From Salinimicrobium flavum (GTDB lineage Bacteria; Bacteroidota; Bacteroidia; Flavobacteriales; Flavobacteriaceae): a DNA stretch of 64,000 bases. Under the pieces are notes generated by a model, which was not told where the DNA came from, searched no databases, and was given only the letters and a program-made list of their open reading frames with translations. Made by a program: the position numbers and the translations under genes. Below, one piece after another: positions 51,609-59,989 of this stretch. The stretch lies in contig NZ_JBHULT010000005.1 of the NCBI RefSeq assembly GCF_042684505.1, forward strand, positions 310,001 through 374,000, given 5' to 3'. Within the stretch, counting starts at the first letter, position 1; the number at the start of each line of letters is the position of its first letter.

Positions 51609-51977
51609 TCTGATTATAGTTTTTTCTGGAAGTGGCGGCTCCTGGAGATAATAGAACAGAACCGAACCCGTAAAGTATAAAATAACATCAATGACGTCTG
51701 CAGTATATCGCTCCATGAACTGCGGAAGCAGAATTTCAAAATATATCGAATAGAAGGTGGCAAGTGATAAGACCGTGAACAAGGAGAGCCTGATGTTGCT
51801 GTCTTTTTTTAATTTTTGAACAGTAAGGAGGCAGAGGCTCAGGATGATAGGCATGCAAAGGAAATCGTTTAGATAGAACCTCAACCAATCCGGCCGGGGA
51901 ATACCGGTAATTGAGAGGAAGCGTTCAAAGAGAAAGATTCCGCTGAAGATCACCAATGTCCACAAGATCTTTTTCAT
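51603..51977 (-). CDS. Small membrane protein, function unknown
   Basis: Protein of 124 residues with four hydrophobic helices (MKKILWTLVIFSGIFLFERF onward). The ATG at 51977 is favoured over 52037 because it overlaps the stop of the upstream gene by ATGA and removes an implausible N-terminus. The last helix (DVIDVILYFTGSVLFYYL) recalls VanZ-like proteins but is not diagnostic. Relatives are sometimes annotated as citrate transporters, which I would not support. Confidence 0.65.
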   Translation of the reverse strand: MKKILWTLVIFSGIFLFERFLSITGIPRPDWLRFYLNDFLCMPIILSLCLLTVQKLKKDSNIRLSLFTVLSLATFYSIYFEILLPQFMERYTADVIDVILYFTGSVLFYYLQEPPLPEKTIIRK

Positions 51978-52183
51978 AATAACAGCAGGGAAGTAAGAAA
52001 GGCAAGAACTCCTCCAATGACCATCACCGCCACCCATACAGAAAAGCCAACCTTCTTGACCACTTGCAGGAAAGACTTTTTTTCAGGTTCGTTCCCGATG
52101 GGTTTTCCTGATTGTTCCCTGTTCGCTTCCTTTGGAAAGGTTGTTTCAGAATGTTTTGGATTTGAAGTGTTTTCGGGTTCCAT
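51974..52183 (-). CDS. Small single-pass membrane protein
   Basis: Protein of 69 residues from the ATG at 52183 (MEPENTSNPKHSETTFPKEA); an ATG at 52198 would add five residues. Polar N-terminal half, one C-terminal membrane helix (VWVAVMVIGGVLAFLTSLLLL). Its stop overlaps the next start by 4 bases. No family recognised; a tail-anchored accessory protein is possible. Confidence 0.6.
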   Translation of the reverse strand: MEPENTSNPKHSETTFPKEANREQSGKPIGNEPEKKSFLQVVKKVGFSVWVAVMVIGGVLAFLTSLLLL

Positions 52184-52269
52184 AATCTTTAAATGCATTC
52201 AGGGTAATATAATTATTTCCCTTCTTATTTAAAGAATGCCCAGATAGGTTTAACCCCGAATTAAGAAAG

Positions 52270-52833
52270 TTATTCTTCCGCACCCCATGGTGCCGGAGGA
52301 GTTTCTACTGGCCGGGTAAGATCAAATTCCACTCTGAATTCCCTGTCTGTTCCCAGGCGTCGAAGATTGTAAGTGAAAAGGTTATCATCAAGGGAGATCC
52401 ACCAGATGTTTGAGGCGGCCTGCGGAATGAGAGCGGCAGTTTCCTGGTCTGCCGGGAAAACCTGCAGGTTTGCCAGCCCCGGGTTGGAAGTCATTCCTCC
52501 ATACATGGTCACTTCATCTTCGCTGCCGTCCTTGTGGCGGTGATCATGTTTTAACTGAATACGGTCACCCACCCGGGTAAGTACCCAGGTTCGGGACCTG
52601 TCCTCGCCCACAAAAAATGGGATTCTGATGACATTTTCTTCGCAGGAGCGAACGTGCATCACTAATTTTTTTCCTCTGAAATCGTCATTTTCGGGCGCTT
52701 CGGCCACTGTTCCTTCGTATGATTTTCCGCAGTGATCCTGCAGGCTGTTCCAGAATTTCAGCCCGGGGTCGGGTTCCTGAGCAGAACCATTGAGGCTTAC
52801 CATCAAGAGGAGGAGAGGCAACAAAGTTTTCAT
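52270..52833 (-). CDS. Hypothetical secreted protein
   Basis: Protein of 187 residues with a signal peptide (cut after GSAQ). The mature part has two cysteines (HCGKSYEG, RSCEENVIRIPF) and a strand-rich pattern (RTWVLTRVGDRIQLKHDHRHKDGSEDEVTMYGG). It looks like a conserved secreted protein of Bacteroidetes, perhaps a lipocalin-like beta-barrel; no activity can be named. Confidence 0.75.
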   Translation of the reverse strand: MKTLLPLLLLMVSLNGSAQEPDPGLKFWNSLQDHCGKSYEGTVAEAPENDDFRGKKLVMHVRSCEENVIRIPFFVGEDRSRTWVLTRVGDRIQLKHDHRHKDGSEDEVTMYGGMTSNPGLANLQVFPADQETAALIPQAASNIWWISLDDNLFTYNLRRLGTDREFRVEFDLTRPVETPPAPWGAEE

Positions 52834-52921
52834 AAAAGGGTATTTTTGATAAATATAGATAAATTACATAGAGCCGGTTTTGTGAAGGAAAAATTATATT
52901 TTGCAGACTTATTTACCCACT

Positions 52922-53617
52922 ATGAAAAAATTACTCTTCCTCTTTTTCGTTAACGCAATCTTCTGTAGTTGTATAGATTCAGAAGAAAAACTTCCAATAA
53001 AAGAAACACCCGAACTAAATTATCTTGCCCTTGGGGATTCTTACACCATAGGTGAGAGCGTTCATAAGACGCTCCGTTGGCCGGTGCAATTAAGTGACAG
53101 TTTGAGGGAACGTGACGTGCCTGTAAATCACCCACGTATCATCGCCCGTACCGGCTGGACTACCGCAGATCTTTTAAAGGCTATGGATGAAAGGCTTAAT
53201 GATGAGAAATTTGACCTCGTTTCTGTATTGATAGGGGTAAATAATCAATACCAGGGTAGATCTATTGAGGAGTACAGGGAGGACCTTAAAGAGATCTTTA
53301 GACGGGCTATTTCCCGTTCAAATTCCGGAAAAGACGGAGTCTTTGCCGTAAGTATTCCTGATTATGGAGTGACTCCATTTGGCAAGGAAAAAGCAGAGGA
53401 GATCAGGAAAGAGATCGACCTGTTCAATGCAGTGTTTGAGGAGACAGCAGCAGAATTTGATATTGAATTCTATAACATCACCCCTATTTCCAGAAAGGCA
53501 GCAACAGATCCCTCCCTAACCGCCACAGATGATCTTCACCCAAGTGGCAAGATGTATACGCTTTGGGTACAGGAGATCGTAAAAGAAATTGCTGAAAAGA
53601 CAAGTGGGGGTAATTAG
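52922..53617 (+). CDS. SGNH/GDSL hydrolase lipoprotein
   Basis: Lipoprotein of 231 residues (MKKLLFLFFVNAIFCSC, Cys17); this ATG is chosen over 52901 for the signal peptide. SGNH blocks: ALGDSYTIG (nucleophile Ser), ARTGWTTADL (Gly), IGVNNQY (Asn) and TATDDLHPSG (Asp-His). It should hydrolyse esters such as lipids, or acetyl groups on sugars, on the cell surface or in the periplasm. No operon partner is evident. Confidence 0.92.
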   Translation: MKKLLFLFFVNAIFCSCIDSEEKLPIKETPELNYLALGDSYTIGESVHKTLRWPVQLSDSLRERDVPVNHPRIIARTGWTTADLLKAMDERLNDEKFDLVSVLIGVNNQYQGRSIEEYREDLKEIFRRAISRSNSGKDGVFAVSIPDYGVTPFGKEKAEEIRKEIDLFNAVFEETAAEFDIEFYNITPISRKAATDPSLTATDDLHPSGKMYTLWVQEIVKEIAEKTSGGN

Positions 53618-53683
53618 TATAAATAACTCTTTTTAAGTAAGTTAAGTGGATTTTGTAAAAAGAAATTTTTTACATTTATCCAC

Positions 53684-54967
53684 ATGCAGGAAGATTATCT
53701 ACATTATTTATGGGAGTTTCAAAAATGGAAGCATAGTGGACTTTTCACTACAGAGGGAGCTCCTGTTACCGTTCTTTCTGCCGGAAGCCACAATTTTCTT
53801 TCAGGTCCCGATTTTTTTAATTCAAGGGTGGTCATTGGTGATCAGGAATGGGCAGGAAATGTAGAGATCCACATCAATTCATCTGACTGGTACAGGCACC
53901 GGCATGAGATAGATCCTGCTTATGATAACGTGATCCTGCACGTTGTATGGAAACATGATGTAGATGTTTATAGAAAAGATCAATCGGCCGTGCCTGTGCT
54001 CGAATTGCATAATATCGTACCAAAATCAACCCTTGAGAATTATGAGCGGCTGCTCCTTCGCCCTGCCGGCAACTGGATAAATTGCGAATCTGATTTTAAG
54101 GGGTTTGAAGAATTTACTTTAGACAACTGGCTTGAGCGTCTGTATTTTGAGAGGCTGGAATCAAAATCAAAATTGATCTATTCGCTTCTTCAACGATCTG
54201 CCGGAAACTGGGAAGAAGTACTTTTTAAAATGCTGGCCAGGAATTTTGGTCTCAACTTGAACGGGGAAGCTTTTTTAAGCATTGCCGAATCTATTCCATT
54301 TGCGGTTGTACGGAAATGCAGGGGTGATCGGGATAACCTGGAAGCGCTTCTATTGGGTCAGGCTGGGCTGCTGGAAGACGACCTTGAAGATTCGTATTAT
54401 CTAAAACTGAAACAGGATTATCTGTTCCTAAAGCATAAATACCGGCTTTCAAGGGAAGGAATAAGTCCGGTGAAATACTTCCGGTTAAGGCCCGATAATT
54501 TCCCTGAGTTAAGGTTGGTGCAACTTGCTGCAGTATATAAACTAACGCCGGCACTATTTTCGAAATTGATGGAAGCCGGGAACGTGGAAGAATTAAGAGA
54601 GCTTTTTACAGGCGGGATAAATGAGTACTGGAAAACCCACTATACCTTCAGGAGATCTCATCCTTCCCGCAAGAAGGCATTCACTACTTCCTTTCTAAAC
54701 CTTCTTATTATTAATACCCTTGTTCCGGTCAAGTTCTGTTACCTTCAGCAGCAGGGTAGGGAGGAGGATGAAACCCTGATCAATATTATGACCTCTTTAC
54801 CGGCGGAATCCAACAAGATCATCCAAAAATTCAATGAGCTGAGAACGGGAACTGCCACCAATGCCTTGCAGTCTCAGGCGCTGTTGCAGTTAAAGAAGGA
54901 GTATTGCGATAAAAACAACTGCCTGCATTGCGGACTGGGTATAAAATTATTGCAGAGGCAGGCATGA
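53684..54967 (+). CDS. DUF2851 family protein
   Basis: Cytoplasmic protein of 427 residues matching DUF2851 (HYLWEFQKWKHSGLFTTEGA; FLSGPDFFNSRVVIGDQEWAGNVEIHINSSDWYRHRH). The C-terminus carries Cys residues (YCDKNNCLHCGLG), possibly a metal site. The pattern GPDF..(W)xGxVEIH recalls the PD-(D/E)xK nuclease core but with His instead of Lys; this is speculation. The family is almost restricted to Bacteroidetes. A TACATTTA at 53671 lies only 5 bases before the start, a possible near-leaderless promoter. Confidence 0.85.
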   Translation: MQEDYLHYLWEFQKWKHSGLFTTEGAPVTVLSAGSHNFLSGPDFFNSRVVIGDQEWAGNVEIHINSSDWYRHRHEIDPAYDNVILHVVWKHDVDVYRKDQSAVPVLELHNIVPKSTLENYERLLLRPAGNWINCESDFKGFEEFTLDNWLERLYFERLESKSKLIYSLLQRSAGNWEEVLFKMLARNFGLNLNGEAFLSIAESIPFAVVRKCRGDRDNLEALLLGQAGLLEDDLEDSYYLKLKQDYLFLKHKYRLSREGISPVKYFRLRPDNFPELRLVQLAAVYKLTPALFSKLMEAGNVEELRELFTGGINEYWKTHYTFRRSHPSRKKAFTTSFLNLLIINTLVPVKFCYLQQQGREEDETLINIMTSLPAESNKIIQKFNELRTGTATNALQSQALLQLKKEYCDKNNCLHCGLGIKLLQRQA

Positions 54968-54981
54968 ATTTAATATCTTTG
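54950..54981 (+). promoter_or_regulatory. Promoter of the PspC gene (TTG-N21-TATCTTTG)
   Basis: TTG (54950-54952) and TATCTTTG (54974-54981) spaced 21 bases. The -7 box ends 5 bases before the ATG at 54987 (alternative ATG at 54996), so the transcript is nearly leaderless. Confidence 0.7.
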
Positions 54982-54986
54982 TTTTT

Positions 54987-55217
54987 ATGTATAAAATGGT
55001 CACTCAAATAAGGAATTTTTTTGAAAGGCATGGCTTTTACGTGTCCTCCAGATTTGCAGACAAACTGGGAATGCGGGCCAAGAATGTGCGCCTTTTCTTT
55101 ATCTACCTTTCTTTTGCGACCTTCGGAATAGGTTTCGCTTTTTATCTTACCCTTGCCTTTTTGCTAAAGTTCAAGGACATGATCTATGCTAAGCGAACTT
55201 CAGTTTTTGATCTGTAA
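54987..55217 (+). CDS. PspC-domain protein
   Basis: Protein of 76 residues with the PspC layout: a short N-terminal amphipathic part (FERHGFYVSSRFADKLGMRAKNVRLFFIYLSF) and one or two membrane helices. PspC proteins sense envelope stress in the phage-shock response and often recruit a PspA-like partner; none is near. In Flavobacteria many stand alone. The start follows directly after a promoter -7 box. Confidence 0.82.
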   Translation: MYKMVTQIRNFFERHGFYVSSRFADKLGMRAKNVRLFFIYLSFATFGIGFAFYLTLAFLLKFKDMIYAKRTSVFDL

Positions 55218-55372
55218 TTCTTCGGAAGCAAAGGGTTTTTTGAGGCAGCAATAGATCGCACTTAACGTTTTCTTTGCAATTTAACTTGCTAAAATTTGAA
55301 AACGTTAAATTTTTTAGCATCTTGCTTGGCCGAAAAAAACAACCCAAAAATTAAATTTTTTAATCAGATCTT

Positions 55373-57457
55373 ATGAGAAAGTACTTGCTTTCATTTCTTT
55401 TTTTCTTTTCAGTATTCACAATTTTTGCCCAGGAGTTAAAATTAAATGCTGAGATTGAAAATCCATCAAAAGTTATAAATGACGGTTTTGTTGAGTTGAA
55501 CGTTGAAGGAGGAACCCCACCTTATACTTATCGATGGTCCAGCCAGTCTACTCCTATGGATTCCCCCCGGTCAGAAAATCTGATAGAGGGAGTGCCATAT
55601 AGCGTTACGGTAACAGATGCTGCAGGGAATGAAGTTACTGAAGAGTATACTGTAGAGGCCAAAGCTATAACTGAGCACTTCAACGGAACCTTTGCCCCAA
55701 TAGTGGAGAGCATGGGAAGTGTACTATTCTGGGATCCTTTTTCGGCTATAGGTATTTATGATCCTGTGGTTTATGCCGACGTAAAGAGAGTGCCGGCACC
55801 AGAATGGTCTGCCACCATAGAAGGCCAGTTCATATTAAAAGAATGGTTACTGGCAGAAGGCACTCATGTTGAAGAGGGAGAGGCCATTGCTATAATTTCC
55901 AAGAACGGAGAAGATATTACTGCCTATGCCAATGCAAACGGGAATCTTAAATACCTGGTGCAGGAAGGCGGAATGATCTATAACTCAGAGAACAAACAAC
56001 ACGTGATAGAGCAGGGTGCACAATACCTTGCCGCTATAGAATATGACCAGCCGGTAGCCCTTACACATCCAAACGGGGACCTGCAGCAAAAAGATATTCC
56101 TTTTATCGTGGTATGGCTTGTTTTGGGCGCGTTATTCTTTACATTAAGATTAGGGTTTATAAATTTTCGCGGGTTCAAACATTCGCTTGAACTGGCCCGT
56201 GGGAAGTATGACGATCCAAACGCACCGGGACAGGTTACCCATTTCCAGGCACTGGCAACTGCCGTATCGGGAACTGTAGGACTCGGTAATATTGCCGGGG
56301 TGGCTGTTGCTGTATCGCTTGGAGGAGCAGGAGCAACTTTTTGGATGATCCTTGCGGGTCTACTGGGGATGTCTTCCAAATTCGTGGAATGTACCCTTGG
56401 GGTAAAATATAGATTTATCAACAGTGAAGGCCGTGTTTTTGGAGGGCCTATGAACTACCTGAGATATGGTCTGGAGAAAAGAGGTCAGAAAGGACTGGGT
56501 AAATTCCTGGCGGTTTTCTTTGCTATTCTTGCCATTGGTGCCTCTTTTGGAGGAGGAAACATGTTCCAGGCCAACCAGTCTTTTGTGATCCTTGCTGGTG
56601 AATTTCCGGCCCTTGTAGGCAATGGATTCATCTTTGGTCTTGTTGTAGCTGTACTTGTGGGAGTAGTTATCATTGGAGGAATTTCCAGTATTGCAAAGGT
56701 TACGGGAAAGATAGTTCCTATCATGGCTGCAGTTTATATACTTGGAGCCCTGGTGGTGATTGGGGTAAATATAGAGAACATTGGGCCTGCATTTTCAGCA
56801 ATCTGGAACGGAGCTTTTAGTCCGAGTGCCTTAAAAGGTGGAGTTATTGGAGTATTGATCGTTGGCTTCCAGCGTGCTGCCTTTTCGAATGAGGCCGGGG
56901 TTGGTTCTGCTGCCATTGCGCACAGTGCCGCCAAGACCAATCACCCGCCATCTGAAGGTTTTGTGGCGCTTCTTGAGCCCTTCATTGACACGGTTGTGGT
57001 ATGTACCCTTACCGCCCTGGTGTTAATATTTACCGGTATGCACGAAGTAGAAGGAATAGGTGGGGTAGAACTTACTTCCAGCGCGTTTGGAAGTGTGATC
57101 TCCTGGTTCCCTTATGTACTGGCCACTGCTGTATTCCTTTTTGCATTCTCCACAATGATCTCATGGTCATACTACGGGATGAGGGCATGGACTTACCTTT
57201 TTGGAAAAAGCAAAAAAATTGAAATAGTTTATAAGGCGTTATTTTTAGTATTTGTGGTCATAGGAGCATCTGTAAGTCTTGGAGCCGTGCTGGATTTCTC
57301 AGATATGATGATACTTGCAATGTCTTTCCCTAATATTATCGGACTTTATATTATGTCTGGTGAGGTAAAGAGAGACCTTGATGAATACAGTAGAAAATTA
57401 AAGGCCGGTGAGCTATTTCGCAGCCCCGAAAAAGAAAAGGTTAAAAAGGCTTCTTAA
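55373..57457 (+). CDS. AGCS-family amino acid:cation symporter with N-terminal periplasmic extension
   Basis: Protein of 694 residues, about 200 longer than ordinary alanine/glycine:Na+ symporters. After a signal peptide (cut near FAQ20) comes an SprB/PKD-like beta module (about 33-96; GGTPPYTYRWSSQS ... SVTVTDAAGN) and a segment similar to a biotinyl-lipoyl hairpin (about 150-205; FILKEWLLAEGTHVEEGEAI, then NLKYLVQEGGMIY) without a clear modified lysine. The AGCS permease follows from about 241, with GTVGLGNIAGVAVAVSLGGAGA, FGGPMNYLRYGLEKR, GGNMFQANQ and FSNEAGVGSAAIAHSAAK. The transporter part looks complete. The extension may sense or bind substrate outside the membrane (inference). Confidence 0.9.
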   Translation: MRKYLLSFLFFFSVFTIFAQELKLNAEIENPSKVINDGFVELNVEGGTPPYTYRWSSQSTPMDSPRSENLIEGVPYSVTVTDAAGNEVTEEYTVEAKAITEHFNGTFAPIVESMGSVLFWDPFSAIGIYDPVVYADVKRVPAPEWSATIEGQFILKEWLLAEGTHVEEGEAIAIISKNGEDITAYANANGNLKYLVQEGGMIYNSENKQHVIEQGAQYLAAIEYDQPVALTHPNGDLQQKDIPFIVVWLVLGALFFTLRLGFINFRGFKHSLELARGKYDDPNAPGQVTHFQALATAVSGTVGLGNIAGVAVAVSLGGAGATFWMILAGLLGMSSKFVECTLGVKYRFINSEGRVFGGPMNYLRYGLEKRGQKGLGKFLAVFFAILAIGASFGGGNMFQANQSFVILAGEFPALVGNGFIFGLVVAVLVGVVIIGGISSIAKVTGKIVPIMAAVYILGALVVIGVNIENIGPAFSAIWNGAFSPSALKGGVIGVLIVGFQRAAFSNEAGVGSAAIAHSAAKTNHPPSEGFVALLEPFIDTVVVCTLTALVLIFTGMHEVEGIGGVELTSSAFGSVISWFPYVLATAVFLFAFSTMISWSYYGMRAWTYLFGKSKKIEIVYKALFLVFVVIGASVSLGAVLDFSDMMILAMSFPNIIGLYIMSGEVKRDLDEYSRKLKAGELFRSPEKEKVKKAS

Positions 57458-57469
57458 CATTTAGACCTT

Positions 57470-58336
57470 ATGAAGAATTGGAGATCCCATTTTGTGCTCA
57501 ACAGAAGCCAACAGAATGGGATCTTTCTTTTGGTACTGGTTATAATCCTGCTGCAACTGGTTTATTTTTTCTACCCCTTTTCTTCACGGGGCGCCGGGAA
57601 TGAAGATCAGCAGCAGCTGGTAGTAGAACTGCAGAGGAAACTTGACTCCCTCAAACTGGTGGCCTCAGAAAAAGACACGGTGGTTACAGCCCCTTTTAAT
57701 CCCAATTTCATTTCAGATTATAAAGGTTACACTCTGGGCATGACTGTAGATGAGATCGACAGGCTGCATGCATATCGGGCAAATGGTTCATGGATAAATT
57801 CTGCGGAAGATTTCCGGAAGGTTACCGGGGTATCTGACTCCCTGTTGGAGGTTATTTCTCCCCACTTTAAATTCCCGGAATGGCGGGAAACGAACTTAAA
57901 AAAAGAAATGGGTCAAAAGACTATTTCAGAAGCCGTCATTAAGCAGGACCTTAATGCTGCTACTGCCGAAGATTTACAACGGGTGTACGGAATTGGAGAG
58001 AAACTTTCTGAAAGGATCGTAAAGTACAGGGAAAGCCTTGGCGGCTTCAGGCATGCGATACAGCTCAAGGATGTTTATGGACTTTCCCCTGAAGTAATAG
58101 ACCGGGTGCTGAAGGGGTTTGAGGTGAAAGAAAGTAATTTGGAGAAACAGGACATCAATTCTGTAACGATACTTCAACTTTCAGAATTACCTTATTTCAA
58201 TTATGAACTTGCGAGAGTAGTGATAAAATACAGGGAGCGAAAAGGTGAGATCCAGTCTTTTGAGGAGCTGGGACAGATAAAGGAATTTCCGGTAGAAAAA
58301 ATAGACAGAATTAAATTATATTTGGCAATCGACTAA
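57470..58336 (+). CDS. Helix-hairpin-helix (ComEA-like) protein
   Basis: Protein of 288 residues with one N-terminal membrane helix (about 18-40) and at least three helix-hairpin-helix segments in the rest: DLNAATAEDLQRVYGIGEKLSERIVKYRESLGGF near 165, DINSVTILQLSELPYFNYELARVVIKYRERKG near 225, and an earlier degenerate one. The shape is that of ComEA-type DNA-binding proteins on the outer face of the inner membrane, but the long spacer differs from classical ComEA and no competence genes are adjacent. Confidence 0.85.
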   Translation: MKNWRSHFVLNRSQQNGIFLLVLVIILLQLVYFFYPFSSRGAGNEDQQQLVVELQRKLDSLKLVASEKDTVVTAPFNPNFISDYKGYTLGMTVDEIDRLHAYRANGSWINSAEDFRKVTGVSDSLLEVISPHFKFPEWRETNLKKEMGQKTISEAVIKQDLNAATAEDLQRVYGIGEKLSERIVKYRESLGGFRHAIQLKDVYGLSPEVIDRVLKGFEVKESNLEKQDINSVTILQLSELPYFNYELARVVIKYRERKGEIQSFEELGQIKEFPVEKIDRIKLYLAID

Positions 58337-58393
58337 GAGATCGTGTGATTTCTTATCCCCCCTTAAACTATTCAGATACTATAAAACAATTAT

Positions 58394-59563
58394 ATGAACA
58401 GCAGGTATTTTACAGAAGAACACGAATTATTCAGAAAAAGCTTTCAGGAGTTTTTACAAAAGGAGGTGGTGCCACATATTGAAAAATGGGAAAAGACAGG
58501 TACTATAGATCGGTTTATCTGGAAAAAATTTGGGGAAATGGGCTACTTCGGCCTTAATTACCCAGAGCAGTATGGTGGAATGGGTCTTGATATTTTTTAT
58601 ACCGTGATCTTTTTGGAAGAACTTCAGAAGATAAACTCAGGTGGATTTGCTGCAGCAATGTGGGCCCACGCTTACCTTGCAATGACCCATGTGGCAAAAG
58701 AAGGGGATGAGGATATCAAACAAAAATATCTTACCGCCAGTATAGAAGGTGAGATGATTGGGTGTCTTTGTATCACAGAGCCTTTTGGAGGCTCTGATGT
58801 TGCAGGAATGAAGACCACTGCAGTTAAAAAAGGGGACAAGTATGTGATCAACGGTTCCAAGACCTTTATCACCAATGGAGTATATTCAGATTATCTGGTG
58901 GTAGCGGCAAAGACCAACCCTGAACTGCACAATAAAGGGATGAGCATTTTTATCGTGGACCGGGATACCCCTGGAATTTCTGCTACCAAGCTTGATAAGC
59001 TTGGCTGGAGAGCTTCAGACACGGCAGAGATCGCATTTGACAATGTCGAGATCCCTGCGAGCCACCTTATGGGAGAAGAAGGGAAAGGTTTTCCATACAT
59101 CATGCAGCACTTTGCATTTGAAAGATTGATCATGGGGATCAATGCTCATGCCCGCGCAGAGTATGCTCTTGATTATACTCTTCAGTATATGAGTGAGAGA
59201 GTGGCATTTGGAAAAACTATAGATAAATTTCAAGCTCTAAGGCACAGCATTGCAGATATGGCCAGTGAAGTAGAAATGAATAAAGAGTTTAACTACTCGG
59301 TTGCCGAAAGACTTGACAAAGGGGAGTATGTGGTGAAAGAAGCGAGCATGTCAAAACTGCTTTCAACAAAGATGGCCGATAAGGTGATCTATCAGTGTCT
59401 TCAGTTCCTTGGAGGGTATGGTTATATGGAAGATTATCCCTTGGCAAGGCTGTCCAGAGACAGCAGGCTTGGACCAATTGGAGGTGGTACTTCAGAGATC
59501 CTAAGGGAAGTGATCGCGAAAATGGTGATCGATAAGAAGGAATACAGGCCCGCGGCGAAGTAA
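58394..59563 (+). CDS. Acyl-CoA dehydrogenase
   Basis: FAD enzyme of 389 residues that introduces the alpha-beta double bond in acyl-CoA, feeding electrons to ETF. FAD/substrate landmarks are MIGCLCITEPFGGSDVAGM and NGSKTFITNG, and the C-terminal RLGPIGGGTSEILRE. The usual catalytic Glu of the YEGT motif is replaced by Gly (GGGT), as in long-chain and isovaleryl-type members where the base sits on an earlier helix (here ERLIMGINAHARAEYAL). The chain-length preference is not fixed by sequence. Transcribed alone. Confidence 0.93.
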   Translation: MNSRYFTEEHELFRKSFQEFLQKEVVPHIEKWEKTGTIDRFIWKKFGEMGYFGLNYPEQYGGMGLDIFYTVIFLEELQKINSGGFAAAMWAHAYLAMTHVAKEGDEDIKQKYLTASIEGEMIGCLCITEPFGGSDVAGMKTTAVKKGDKYVINGSKTFITNGVYSDYLVVAAKTNPELHNKGMSIFIVDRDTPGISATKLDKLGWRASDTAEIAFDNVEIPASHLMGEEGKGFPYIMQHFAFERLIMGINAHARAEYALDYTLQYMSERVAFGKTIDKFQALRHSIADMASEVEMNKEFNYSVAERLDKGEYVVKEASMSKLLSTKMADKVIYQCLQFLGGYGYMEDYPLARLSRDSRLGPIGGGTSEILREVIAKMVIDKKEYRPAAK

Positions 59564-59636
59564 ATTCAGGATTCAGGATTCAAGATTTGGAATTTCGAAT
59601 ATGGTGCCTGGAATTTTAAATTTTCATAAAATATAA

Positions 59637-59666
59637 TTGTGAGTTTGTAATTAACGAGTATATTTG
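59637..59666 (+). promoter_or_regulatory. Promoter of rpsU (TTG-N19-TATATTTG)
   Basis: TTG (59637-59639) and TATATTTG (59659-59666) spaced 19 bases, a near-ideal Bacteroidetes promoter. The mRNA leader should be about 35 bases and contains the strong Shine-Dalgarno. Confidence 0.75.
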
Positions 59667-59687
59667 CAGCTCGAAATTAATTCTTAA

Positions 59688-59700
59688 AGAAAGGAGGTGA
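59688..59700 (+). promoter_or_regulatory. Extended Shine-Dalgarno of rpsU
   Basis: AGAAAGGAGGTGA, 4 bases before the ATG, is complementary over about 13 bases to the usual 3' end of 16S rRNA. This is exceptional here, since other genes of the window lack Shine-Dalgarno sequences. In Flavobacterium johnsoniae the anti-SD is normally masked with help of bS21, and rpsU keeps an SD so that bS21 shortage raises its own translation. Confidence 0.85.
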
Positions 59701-59704
59701 CACT

Positions 59705-59899
59705 ATGTTAATTATACCAGTTAAAGACGGAGAAAATATTGATAGAGCGCTGAAGCGTTTCAAGCGTAAATTTGATCGCACAGGAACAATGCGTCAGTTG
59801 AGAAGTCGTCAAGCATTCACAAAGCCGTCCGTAGAACGTAGGGCTCAAATCCAAAAAGCTGAATACATTCAGCACTTAAGAGATCAGGAAGAGATCTAG
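59705..59899 (+). CDS. rpsU: 30S ribosomal protein bS21
   Basis: Small basic ribosomal protein of 64 residues (MLIIPVKDGENIDRALKRFK). It binds near the 3' end of 16S rRNA on the small subunit platform, where in Bacteroidetes it helps hide the anti-Shine-Dalgarno. Own promoter, strong SD and terminator make this a one-gene unit suited to autoregulation. Confidence 0.97.
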   Translation: MLIIPVKDGENIDRALKRFKRKFDRTGTMRQLRSRQAFTKPSVERRAQIQKAEYIQHLRDQEEI

Positions 59900-59939
59900 T
59901 ATCAATTCCTAAGCCTGGTTCTTAGGTATACATTATATT

Positions 59940-59989
59940 AACTGTTGGTAAGCTAAAGTTTGATAACTTTGTTTGCCAACAGTTTTTTT
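59940..59989 (+). terminator. Terminator of rpsU with the xerC promoter in its loop
   Basis: AACTGTTGG (59940-59948) pairs with CCAACAGTT (59976-59984), then T. The 27-base loop contains TAACTTTG (59964-59971), a -7 box for xerC, whose ATG (59990) follows the T tract directly. Confidence 0.75.
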
